A stretch of 64,000 nt of DNA from Puccinellia tenuiflora (taxonomy: Eukaryota; Streptophyta; Magnoliopsida; Poales; Poaceae), in contig QRDG01000241.1 of the NCBI GenBank assembly GCA_012064385.1, forward strand, positions 291,312-355,311. Reading direction: 5' to 3'. Every line of letters starts with the position of its first letter. Position 1 is the stretch's first letter. Shown piece by piece: positions 22,863 through 34,120 of the stretch. Both the position numbers and the translations under genes were made by a program. A model generated the notes under the pieces. It made no database searches. It was not told where the DNA came from and saw nothing but the letters and a program-made list of their open reading frames with translations.

Positions 22863-23307
22863 ACCGACACCACTAACAAGGGATCTCGCCCCGAGATCCA
22901 CGCTACCGTCAGGGGGGAAAGAAGAGTGAGGTTAACTATCGAATCTTCTCGCGCCATGTTGATCTTCTCGACACCACTAACAAGAGGTTCTTGCTCACGT
23001 CGATGGCGATGTTCATCTGTCGAGATCGTGTTGAGGATCGAACCTATTAGGTAAAAGGCATGAGATCGTCCAACCCACGTAGGTGCTATGACTCGGAAGA
23101 TAGATAAGAGAGGAGATTTCAATCATATAAGGTAAGAGGAGGAATAGATTTAGAGGTAAGGAATAAACAAGAATCCTATTGAGATATTTTCAAATAATTT
23201 TTAGTAAAGATAGTTTGGACACTCTATAACAACGACCATTAGCAAGAGTATCTTACAGGCAGACTGGACCCGCGGGGTATCGAAGAACCAAAGCTCTGAT
23301 ACCACTT
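22863..23307 (-). other. Element B internal region, 445 bases, non-coding
   Basis: No gag or pol. A GACACCACTAACAAG phrase occurs at 22864-22878 and again near 22970, suggesting an internal deletion between short repeats. No convincing polypurine tract is visible at the left boundary. Confidence 0.75.
23293..23304 (-). other. Primer-binding site of element B
   Basis: On the minus strand TGGTATCAGAGC, the standard PBS matching plant initiator methionine tRNA, three bases inside the right LTR boundary. It sets the leftward orientation of element B. Confidence 0.85.
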
Positions 23308-24441
23308 TGTAATGCCCCGAGATCGGTACTATGCAGATTTGAGCGTTTCCGCCAAATCCGCATAATAACGATCCTAGGATGCCCACCAAGCATAACGTGC
23401 ACGTCGCAACACACACGTTATGCGGGTGGAATTGTGATAACACTACAACAGTTCTCGACGTAACCCACAAAATAACATTTATACAACAACGACTCACCGA
23501 GTCAAGAATACAAAAGATACAATACAAAGATCCAAAATAACAACGAAAGCGGGTAGCGTCCGACTACGGACAAGAAACAAATTGGACTAAGAGTCCTGAA
23601 GATAAACGAAGGCACCATATCCCTGCCCAGGCCAAGCCGGAGGAATTCCCAAGCTAACATCGTCAAACTTCAAACCTATCGGCTGCATTGGAATAGCAGC
23701 CCCGAAGGGGTCAGTACTATAAACAATACTGGCAAGTAATACTCACAAGATATCAAAGCTGGAATTCCCGGGGAAGAGGGTTAGCGATTGAGACGGCGGC
23801 AAGCGGCACTAACAACTTATAGAGACACGCTACAAACATTCGTCTACAAGAGACAAGGTAAGAGAGCGCATAGAGAACCCACTATACTACTCACCACATC
23901 AAAAACCCGCCCAAGTATTACTCCCTCGATCAACCACCCACGAGGAAGCAATCAGGGCAACTCACACGGTGGTTCAGTTTTTATGGGTTATTATTCAAGT
24001 GATCTATCTTAGTAGTCAAGTTATAATCATTAGGTGCAAGTTGTCTATGATCTTTTTAGCCGGCGCAATTCACCAAGTCCTCCATAACCGCGGACACGGC
24101 TTTTCAAAAAGATTTCACCCTGCAGGGATGCACCAATGAACCCACACGCATCAAAACACTCACTTAGAGTTGTACCGGTGGAGCGTTCGACACAATACTT
24201 CCCTTCTCTACAAACAAGTCCAGGGAGCCACCTAGCTAGGTCTGATCCATCTTGAGAGTCCGGCCGAAGCTTCGAGGTGGGCCTAACCATTGCGTGCGCG
24301 GCTTCGGGAGGAACACTCATACGATTGCCCTCCGTCCACATTCGATAAACGACCAGGCAGCAAGACCTACTGAAACACCCGAACTACTTGTGGCATCTGG
24401 ACAGGTTTGAGGATCCGGTAATAGATTACGGGGAGGCCCAT

Positions 24442-24950
24442 TGTTGGGGTTATGCCGAACAAGTGTCCTCATAGAGAAGACTAAAAGCCATCATACCAGG
24501 GTGGCCCATAGTGGTGGAAAGGCGAATCCGGCTTAACCGGGCGGCCCAGTATGATGAAGCGCAGGAGGCCCATCCGGCTAAGAGAAGGTTCCAGAAGCCG
24601 GCCTGCATTGCGGAAGATTTAACCCACAAGGTAGGGCCCAAGCCGGATTGGAGTAGAACTATGTACTTAGTCGGTTAGGTTTCCTCCTATAAGCCCTAGG
24701 TCCGGACGACTTTATAAGCCGGCCTATGGGACGCCTTAGGGCACGCTCTCGATCCCAATCCACTGTAACTTGGCGATATTGCCTTATAGTGAATTATAGC
24801 AGCACGTAGGGTTTCGCCACCGTTGCGAGATCCGAAGTTGGGTAAACCCTTTGTCGCCCCGTTGCCGGAACACCCCACGTCTCCAAAACCCCTCTCTCTA
24901 CCTAGCTCGATGGCACCCCTGCCGCGGCTAGATTCGACAATACCACAACA
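24442..24950 (+). mobile_element. Solo LTR D, 509 bases
   Basis: Begins TGTTGGGGTT and ends ACCACAACA, flanked by cccat at 24437-24441 and 24951-24955. The flanks join perfectly to the uninterrupted left LTR of B near 20380, giving an empty-site control. A TTTATAAG TATA-like box at 24711-24718 suggests plus orientation. No internal sequence is present. Superfamily not assigned. Confidence 0.9.
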
Positions 24951-26722
24951 CCCATAGAACTCCCACATTTGGTTAGTGCGCTCAGTCTTGGATCAGCGGA
25001 AAATAACTCTGGTCCTAGGCGACACTAGCAGAACAAAACGCTACGATTGGCCTACCGCCGGTGCCTTATCTTTATTAAGTTATTCCCATCGCAACAGAAA
25101 AATAAAGATTAACATTTTAGTTGAGCCTAGCTATCATATTAAAAACAAGAGTAGATAAAGAGATAACAGGACTCAAGCAAAGCACCTAAGCATGCACTAG
25201 GACTCGCAAGGCTAACAAGGTAAACAAGAAGTAGGTTAATAGGATGTGGAGGTGTGGCTATATCATGGCTGGCAGGTAAACATGCAAATAGGATCGAGAC
25301 ACAAGCATCGTAACATAAGGCTAGCAAGGAACAAAAGATATAAATGCACTGGACAAAACCCATAATTAAATTGATTTAATTCGACTAAATGGATAAAGGT
25401 GCGATGTTAATTAATGATGCATGATTTTATAAGATACGCACATATATGATATAGGGGTTAGGGTTTGGGTTCACACGTCGGGTTCGGGGGACCTTCGGAT
25501 TCGGAACCACCATCTTCGAGTCGGAGAGAAAGTAGTCATCGTAGTCGAAGTAGTCGAAGTATTCATTCCGGTTGAAGTAGTCGAGGTAGTCGACGTCATG
25601 GAAGTAGTCGTAATCGGGTCGTCGTCGTGGCGGACCTTGGCGTTCTGGGCATCGGGTCTTCGGGGTTCACGGCGTCGGGGTACACAGCATCGGAGAACTC
25701 GGCGGGTTCCGGTCGGGGTAGATCTTGTCGTATCCGTCTTCGGTCATCAAGTCGGAGAACTCGGATTCACGGAGTCGGCGTACTCGGTCGTCGAGGAAGA
25801 TCTTCTTGGGTTCCGGTCTTCGGGCTTCACGGAGTCGACCTTTGGTTTCACGACAGGAAATGGAGATCGGGCACACGGCTCGGGGAACTGTGGATGGGGC
25901 TGCAGATCTTGGCGTCGGGAATGGAAAACACATCGGGAACATCCGGCTCCGGGAACGACCGTCGGGGATAGCAGCAGCACAAGCACAGACGGAGGCGTCA
26001 GGAAACACGACGAAGACGGAAAGACACGGCCTCACGATGCAACACCACCGGGCATGGACGGAGAGCGACTGCATGCCAACAGCAGCTGGACATGGAGGCA
26101 GAGGGCTCGAGGAGAGGAAGGCCGGCCATGGTGGGAGGAGACGATGGCCGGAGGCAGGGCACGCAGCGCCGGGTCGAGCTGGATGTAGGGAAGACGGAGG
26201 AGGGAGGAGACGACCACGGGAGGAGAAGGGGAGCCGCGGGAGGGAGAAGAGGAGGAGGAGAGGGCGGCCGAGGGAAGGAGAAGGGACGGGGAGGAGCCGA
26301 GGGAGGCCGGCGGCGGCCGGTGGTCGGAGAGAGGATGAGGAGGCGCGGCAGCGCGGAGGGAGGTCGGGGACGTGCACGGGGCGGCACTAGACGGAGAGGA
26401 GAAGGGCCGGGGAGCGGGGCCGCGTGAGGTGAGGAGGAGAACGGCAGCGGACGGCCGGCGAGGAGGAGAGCTGGGGAGTGCGGGCGGAGGAGATCGCAGA
26501 GGCAGGGGATGGCCAGGCGCGACAGGAGCGGGTCGAGGCCGTCGGGGTCGGGGCGAGGAGGATGGCGGCCGAGGCGCAGGGAGGCGCGATGGTGGCGAGG
26601 AGGAGCAGGGGAGAGGCACGGTGAGGCGAGGTGCGGGTGGAAGAAGACGGTGCGGGGAGGAGCACGCACGGGTGTGGGGATCGAGCGGGGAAGGTGCGGG
26701 GAGGAAGAAGATGGGCTGCGGG

Positions 26723-27421
26723 TGTCGTGGTGGGTTGCACGGCATATCCATTAGAGATGGAAAGAAGTGTGGGTCAGGCGACGATGGATGCTCGCGCGGG
26801 ATTGGGTAACAAGCACGCAAAACACACGCTAGTTACCCAGGTTCGGGGCCCTCTTGTGGAGGTAACACCCCTACGTCCTGCTCTTTTTGTTCTTATTGCT
26901 TGATCACAGAATCGGGCTACAGATGCGCCCTGAGCTGTGTTCGGGTGTCAGCCGGCTGGAAGTCCTAGCCGGCTAGAGGTTGAAGATGATACCCTGCCCT
27001 CTCTTCTTTGTCTAGTGCTCGCGTACATGCATGAACGTGCCTCGCGCAGGAGGCTCTAGCCCGCTTTATATAGGCAGCGGGCTAGGGTTTTTGGTTACAG
27101 GGAAGTTACAGATTTGCCCCTATGACATCACTACGGTTACAAGCCGGCTGGAGCTCGTTGCCATGATTCGGTACAGGAGATGCCCGACAGGGGGTACTGT
27201 TCACCAGGAGCGGTTACACGGGCCTGGCCCACTCGTACGGAGCTGTCGGTTGGTGCGTCCGGCTCCAGCCTAGCCGGTCGTCCGTATCCGGGTAGACGCA
27301 GGCGGCTTGCTTCAGCCGGCTGGTTCCAGGCGGCACCGCGCAGCCGGCGATTGTTCAGCCGGCTCATGGAGTTCTGAAGGAATGGGCCTCTTTGGGGTAT
27401 CCGGGGTTCATATCCCCGACA
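26723..27421 (-). repeat. Element C left LTR (3' LTR in its own orientation), 699 bases
   Basis: Begins TGTCGTGGTGGG and ends TATCCCCGACA on the plus strand. A TATATAAAG box on the minus strand at 27064-27072 is conserved in the right LTR. Confidence 0.93.
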
Positions 27422-27434
27422 CTAGCCCCCGAGA
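27422..27434 (-). other. Polypurine tract of element C
   Basis: On the minus strand a CTCGGGGGCTAG-type tract ends at the LTR boundary. Its 11-base core (plus strand CTAGCCCCCGA, 27422-27432) recurs exactly at 32325-32335, where the reverse transcriptase frame stops. Confidence 0.75.
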
Positions 27435-28044
27435 TCGTGGAGTCTTGTTAGCTTGCTGGGAAGACTTCTCGATCTTCCCCTTTGTCTTGGACGTTGCGGT
27501 CGAAATGTCGAGGTTGGAGTCGGTGCCGGCTGAAACCGGAGCCGGATGAAGCTGAAGCCTGCACGCGGGGAAAACCCCGCGGGCATCCCTGATCTTGAAT
27601 GCGCCTTGTCGAAGTTGTTGTTGACCTATTCGGCCGCGTGGAGTGGGAACAGAAGATCTTGGCGGCCCCGAGTGGCCGGCTTGGTGGCTTAGGTCGTGGC
27701 CTACGTCAGCCACGTCCCGCCGCTTGGGGAGCCGTTGGTGTTCTGCCCGAGGCCTGGCGCACGTCGCCTCGGCTTCGCCGGGCTGGATTCTCTATGGCAA
27801 CTGTCTGCTGGTGGGATCGTCTGCGGAAAGCGCGGCACGCTCGCACGCCACGCGGCGTGACGGGCGGAACGGTTCCGCCTGCCTCGCTTTTAAAGTGGAA
27901 AGAGGGGGAACGACCGGGGCTACCGTTCCCCATTCCTGCTTCATCTTCCTCGCTAGTTCTTGCGCTCCCCGGTTCTTGCCCATCTTCTCTCTTGTTCGTG
28001 CCGTCCTTGCATTTGCCTCTCTCGCAACGGGAAACCGATCCTCC

Positions 28045-31000
28045 ATGGCGAGTTCGGGTGCGTGGATGGGTTCCACCGTTGATGACGCGTTCATCTGGAA
28101 GCTCCGCCGGAACCGGTTCTTGGGGATGACGGGCGATGTGGGAGCCCGCGCTCCCCCTGAAGGAGAGATTTCGCCGGCGCCCAAGAAGGGCGAGTTCGTC
28201 GTGTTCTCCGCGCACTTGGAGCGGGGATTGGGGCTCCCGGTGAGCTCCTTTTTCGCGGAATTCCTGCGCTTCTATGGGCTGCAGCCCCACCATTTGGGGG
28301 CAAATTGCATCACTCAGTTGTCATGCTTCGTCACGCTGTGCGATGCGTATTTGGGCATCTGGCCCAGCGTGGAGATATTCGGCATGTTCTTCTTTCTGCG
28401 GGCTCAAACGACCGCCGGGCAGCAGCGCGATTGTGGCAGTGTCTCCATTAGCACGAAGAACACGCCGCTGCCCAAGATTAACCTGCCTGATTCAATCAAG
28501 AAGTGGCAGGGCACCTACTTCTACGTCAGGAATCTCACTGACGTCGACCGAATCGGCCTTCCGGCCTTCTCCAATTCGCTGCCGGCGTCCAAGTCCTGGA
28601 GTCGGAAGCCGCCGGTGGATGGGGATCTTGAGAGTGTTTTGTTTGGCCGGCTGAAGGTGTTGGTGGAGGCCAGCCTAACGTCCCGGGACCTGACCCTGGC
28701 GTGGCTGTCTAGGCGGATATACCCGTTGCAGGCGTGTTCGCACAAGATGTGTTTCTACTCTGGTATCCGGGATCCCATCCGGGCCAGCTTGGAGGTGCCG
28801 AAGCCAAAGAACCTCTGCAAGTGGGCTTCCCGCCTCGTCACCGACAGGATCGAGGTGGACTGGGATTTTGGGTTCGATCCATTCACCCGCTCGGAACCCG
28901 CTCCTGAGGTTAGCCATTACTGTTTAATCTGTTTTCAATTCCTTCGTCCGGCTGCCGCTTGACCCAGTCGGCCTGTTGTGCAGCTTTGCGAGCTCCAGAG
29001 GGTTGAAGACTTTGAAGTCGTCTTCGAGCCTGACGTCAGCGGTCCCTTCTCTAAGGCGCTGACGGCCTTGCTGGAGGCGGATTCCGCCGACGAGCAGGCG
29101 GGAGGAGAAACAGATGCCACCGCTGAGGATGAATCGGGCGGCGGCGTCCGTGTCGTCCCGGACAGGCGCGGTGACACCACCGAATCGTCCGGTGGGGGCG
29201 CAGATGCTGGTGAAGGTGGCGGAGGCGATGACGATGCCGCTCATACCGCGACGAGCCCTGTCCCCTCTGCCGGCTCCGACTCTGATTCGGCAGCCTACAG
29301 GGACGAGGACCTCGAGCGCGATGCTCCGCCTCCGGTTTCGTTGTCCCGCGGTAAGTCTTCTGAGCCCGACGCCGCCGGGCAAACTGACGGTGTCGTGCGC
29401 GTGGTAGTAGATCTCTCCAGTGGTTCCGAGCCGGACTCAGAGGGTTCCTCTTCCGTGCCAGCCTCCAAGCCGGCGCCGTCCTCCCGTAGGACCAAGGAGT
29501 TGGAGGCGGCGGCGCGGAAGAAGAAAGCAATTCTCCCCCGGCGGGTCTTGAGGGAGAGGCGGTCGAAGTCGGCCGCCGATGTCAATGCGAACGCCGTGCC
29601 GCACAAGCGGAAGGGCGCGTTCGAGAAGCGGGGCGTGCTGCCCGCCAAAAAGTTGGCTTGTACGTCACCTCGGCCCACTACGGCCGTCTTGATGCCCGCT
29701 AGGAAACCCACGGCGGAGACCCGGGCGGATGTTATTGTGGCCGATATCAGGGCCGAGGTCGACGCCAGGATGGCGGAGAAGGCGGATGTCCCAACTGGTG
29801 GGGCCAACGATGAGGTGATTGGTCATGTTCCTGGTGGTGATTTTATTTATGATTTGAATCCGGGTGATTTGGAGAGGGGGTTTTATGCTCCGATGACGCA
29901 GGCGGTTTTGGCCTTGGAAACGTTTGATGCTGGTCTGACTGTGGAGCAGTTGATGACCTCGAAGGTGGACGAGAAGAAGGCGAGGGCGGCGGACGTGGAG
30001 AGGGCGGAACCTGCCGCCGGCGGGACCAGCGTCCAGGTGGTTAATCCTACTCTTGCTGTTGATCTTTGTTATGACTTGGGCATTGAAGACATGGAAAAGG
30101 CTATTTACGCGGAGCTGGCGTAGGCGGATTTGATCTGGGCGGAGATGGACGCCAAGGCGGCCGCGAGGCGGCTGGCGGCGGCCAAGGCGGCTGAAGCGAA
30201 GGCGGGAGCTGGCGCGGACGCCGGCAGGACCGCGGAGGCCGGTGCTGAGATTGAAGTGGTGCCGGCCCCTACAGAGCGGCCGGGTGATGGCCCCGCCGTT
30301 CCCGTGAAGAGCGGGGAGGTGCCCTCTGGCGGTGTGAAGCGCCTGCCCGACGATGCGCCGGCTCCTCCGCCAAAGCGCATGAAGAGGAAGAAGCCCAGGG
30401 AACTGGGCTCATGCGACGGGTAAGTCTTCGCCCTGAGGCGGAAATCTTGTAGCCTGTACTTAGGTGATAACGCTTTCTTCGTTTTGCAGAGTGCCGCTTC
30501 CGATAGTGGATACGGCGCCCGTCGCGACGGTGGAGCCGGCCTCGAGGCCTATTCTCGAGGCTCCCGTGGCGCAAACGGCTGGTCCGCCTCCAAAGGCGGC
30601 AACGGCGACGGCGGATGTGGAACCGGTCGGCTGGGTGCCAGGCAAATGCCCAAATGCCGCTCCCCCTGTGGTCGACTCCGACCCTCCGGTCTCAGGAAGT
30701 GGCGCTGAGGCGTCGGTGGATACTTTCCAGATAGCTCTCCGGCCCGACGCCGGGGCCGGATGCCTCGCCTTCCCCAATCCTTCCACGTCAGTGGCCGAAA
30801 CGGCCAAGGACAAGGCCATAGCGGGGGTGACGGCTTCGCTCCCTGGTCCCCACCAATCCATCTTGGTGTCTTCTCCTCCGTATTCCGGACCGGTGCCGGC
30901 TCTGCCCGACGTATCGGGGAAGTTCCCCCTCGCCGAGCTGGTGGAGCAGAAGGCTCAGGAGAATCTGGCCAACATAGCGTTGCTTCGCTCCTCGATAGAG

Positions 31001-32104
31001 TATGGCTTCACCGAGGCGGCTAAGGAGGCGGCATTGCTCAAGCGAGAGCTTGAGGCAGCTAAAGGTTTGGTTTCCTTTCTCGCTCGCATCCTCTGTCTTG
31101 GCGTTTTGTATTTTTTCTTGTACGGCTTGGCCTGATGATGACTCGTCCCCCTCAGGCGACACCGCCTCCCGCGTTGGCTTGGAGAGGCAGTTGAAGGAGA
31201 AGGACGCCGCCCTGGCGTTGGTCCAGGCCAATCTCCAGGCGGCGGAGAAAACGTCGGAGGAGCGCCGCCTGGAGTTGTCCGGCTGGGCGAGGAAGCGAAG
31301 AAGTCACGGGAAGCCGATCAGCGGAGACAGGGCGAGGTCGAGTCGCTCCGCAAGAATGCGGAAGAGCTGCGGAATCAGCTGAAGGAGTCCGTCGAATCCA
31401 ACGACCGGATCGCCCAGGCAGCCAAGGCGCGCGAGCTTGAGCATGAGCGGCTGGTGGGCGGCCTGATCGAGGAGGTTGAGCGCGTGAACGAACTCATCCT
31501 TGGTAAGTGAGGTCCCTTTCTCCTTGGTTTCGTGCTTGGGGTCTTCTACTCGGCCTCACCGGCTTGAAATGCAGGCCTTTATCCCGAGGTGGATGCGCAA
31601 ATCCAGAAAGACGCTGCCTCGGCTCACTCCCGGCCGGAGTCCTCTGGTGCCGCTGCTGGATCTGCTCCAACGACCGCCTCCCGTCTTCTCCGATTCGGCC
31701 AGGAGTTCAAACGGCTGAAGGAAGCGGCCGACGGCGTGCTTGAGAACCTGTGGCCGGATGCTCCCTTGCCAACTGCTCTCCATGATTTGTGCGCCCGGCT
31801 TGAAGGGGCGCCAGCCGGCATCGACGAGCAGGTGGAGATGGCGGCGCGCGGAGGCACCGACATGGCGTTGGCCGTGGTGAAGTCATGGTATCCTGGCGTG
31901 CAGATGAGCAGGCTGGTGGATGGCTTTCGCACGGGAACGTCCCTCGCGAGCCTGCGTCCGGAGATCGTCATGGCCTCAGGGCGAATTGCCGAGGCGGTGG
32001 ACTTGACGAAGTTGGTGCCTGCAGAGCCGTCTTCGGCGCCACGGTCGGCTGAAGATGCTGGAGCCGGCGATGCTGCTGCTGCCACCGATGCCGCTACTAT
32101 CTGA
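28045..32104 (+). pseudogene. Antisense spliced gene of element C, putative gypsy-type transposase (PF04195-like) protein, five exons, disrupted
   Basis: Exons 28045-28908, 28984-30419, 30490-31064, 31156-31502 and 31575-32104, all with GT-AG introns of 70-91 bases. Exon 1 encodes a domain I recognise as the plant 'putative gypsy type transposon' family (PF04195), with LERGLGLPVSSFFAEFL and FYGLQPHHL blocks. Exons 2-3 are acidic and low-complexity. Exons 3-5 look coiled-coil. Exon phases agree throughout. Total exon length is 3,752 nt, one short of a multiple of three. Damage: a TAG at 30121-30123 in exon 2 and a one-base loss near 31280-31290 in exon 4. A TTTTAAAG box at 27887 may be its TATA. 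Known: such genes accompany some Tat-lineage elements; function unknown. It runs opposite to gag-pol, so its own promoter is inferred. Confidence 0.75.
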
Positions 32105-32324
32105 TTCGTTTGCTCCCCCGGAATGCCGGGTGTACTTGTTGTTCTGTTCTGTTAGCCATCCTGCCACACTATCTGTCTTGTTATTTTGGGCGTCCTTGAT
32201 GACTGCCTTGTAAAACTTGCTATTCTGCTTCCTGCCGTTGATTGTTATCGTGAGCGTTTTCTCTGTGATTGCTGGGCCTTTGTGCCAGAATTCGTGTTTG
32301 TTTTGGTGACGATAATCACCATGC

Positions 32325-33110
32325 CTAGCCCCCGAATTTTGGAACGCCGAACACACATTTTTCCGGGTTGAGCTTCATTTGGAAACGGCGCAGGTTATCG
32401 AAGGTTTCCTTGAGGTCAGCGAGCAGAGTGTGCTTCTCCTTGGTCTTGATGACGACGTCGTCGACGTAGGCGTGCGCGTTTCGACCGATCTGGTCGTGCA
32501 AGCATTTCTGCATGCAGCGCTGGTATGTTGCCCCCGCGTTCTTCAAGCCGAACGGCATGGTGGTGTAGCAGTACGGGCCGTAGGGGGTGATGAAGGCGGT
32601 CTTGAGCTGATCGTCCGGGTTCAGCGGGATTTGGTGGTAGCCGGAGTAGGCGTCGAGGAGGGAGAGGAGGTCGCAGCCGGCCGTGGAGTCGATCACTTGG
32701 TCGATGCGCGGCAATGCGAAAGGGTCCTTGGGGCAGGCCTTGTTGAGGTGGGTGTAATCGATACACATCCACCATTTCTTGTTCTTCTTTTCCACCATCA
32801 CCGGATTGGCTAGCCACTCCGTGTGTTGCACTTCTTTGATGAATCCGGCCGCGAGCAGCCGGGCTATCTCTTCTCCTATCAACTGTCTTCTTCCTTCCGC
32901 GAAGCGTCGCAGCGATTGTTTTACCGGCTTGGCGTCTGGCCGGACGTGTAGAGAGTGCTCGGCGAGTTCCCGCGGTACACCCGGCATGTCCTTGGGGGAC
33001 CACGCGAAGATGTCCCGGTTCTCACGGAGGAACTCGACGAGCGCGCTTTCCTATTTGGGGTCCAGGCTCGCCCCCACGGTGACGAACTTGGACTTGTCGT
33101 TGTCGTCGAA
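32325..33110 (-). pseudogene. Element C pol: reverse transcriptase, truncated before RNase H and integrase
   Basis: The longest frame, 32325-32987, reads through gypsy reverse transcriptase: LLAAGFIKEV, CIDYTHLNKACPKDPFALPR, LLDAYSGYHQI, TTMPFGLKNAGATYQR, and the catalytic YVDD at residues 174-177. It follows the family to about residue 215 (KCVFGVP) and then stops within six residues, where the PPT-like 11-mer CTAGCCCCCGA lies. RNase H and integrase are missing entirely. Upstream, a TAG interrupts the frame near 33051 and a frameshift separates it from the protease frame. No functional polymerase can be made from this copy. Confidence 0.85.
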
Positions 33111-34120
33111 GTAGATCTTCTTTGTGTCCCGAGCCGCCTGGAAACTCGACTCGCCAGCCGGCTTTGCCGACTCCGAATCTCCAGCTTCTCCTCGTTGGCC
33201 TTGCGCTTGAATTGCTTCATCACCTCGTTGCAGACCATGGTCTCAGCCACCTTCGCGCTGTCCGAGGCGCAGGCGATGGAGCGCTTGTAGTCTCCGGCGA
33301 CGGTGATGATCGGGCCTGGTAGCTTCATCTTGAGGTAGGCGTAGTGAGGCACCGCCATGAACTTGGCGAGCGCCAGCCGCCCGAGTATGGCGTGGTAAGC
33401 GCTGGAGTGGCCGACCACCTCGAAGGAGATGGTCTCGCGGCGGTGATTGCTCTTGGTGCCGAATAGGACGTCCAGCCGGATGAGGCCCATGGATGAGCCG
33501 GCTCGCCCTGGTACGATGCCGTGAAAGACCGTCCGGCTCGGCGTCAAGCTGGACTCGGAGACGCCTAGCTTCTCCAGCGTGTCGCGGTAGAGGATGTTGA
33601 TGCTGCTGCCCCCGTCGATGAGGACGCGTGAGAAGGTGCAGGCGCGCTTGGTGGAGATGATCATGGGCTCTAGGACCAGGGCATAGCCGCCTGGGTTGGG
33701 CATCAGCTCCGGGTGGTCGCTGCGGTCCCACGTGATTGGTTCCTGCGACCAGTTGAGGTACTGGGGGACAGGTGGAACCACCGCATTCACCTCCTTGTAC
33801 CGCTCGCGCCGGCTTCGCTTGTCGTCGCGCTCGCTGACGAACACGATGTAGGCGGCATCCGGATTCTGGTATCCGTCTGGGCCCCTTGGAGGCGGAGATG
33901 GAAGGCGTTCCCTCCTCTGTTCTTCGCGTTGGCGATCATCGCGATTCCTGTCTTCGCGCCGTCTGTCATCGCGTCCTCGGTCGTCCTGTCCGGCTTCATC
34001 CCGAGGCGGAGGAGGATTTCGCCGCCCGTACGGTGGCGGCCTTGGGCGGCCAAGGTTGCACTCCCTGACGGTGTGGCCCGCTGGCCGGTCGCCATGGTTC
34101 CGGCACGGTTGATCGAGCAA
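33111..34120 (-). pseudogene. Element C zinc-knuckle and aspartic protease region
   Basis: One frame (34120 leftward) begins with a CX3H...C-type knuckle (CRNHG, GHTVREC), then an arginine/aspartate/proline-rich linker. It then reaches the protease core RVLIDGGSSINILYRDTLEKLG, with DGGS at residues 169-172 in place of the usual DTG-S/A, as is typical of Tat-lineage elements. The frame is offset from both gag upstream and reverse transcriptase downstream, so the polyprotein is broken. Confidence 0.8.

Noticed and set aside
25598..26820. Open frames of 196-262 codons in the right LTR of element B
   Set aside because: Same composition artefact as in the left LTR; some frames run across the boundary into element C.
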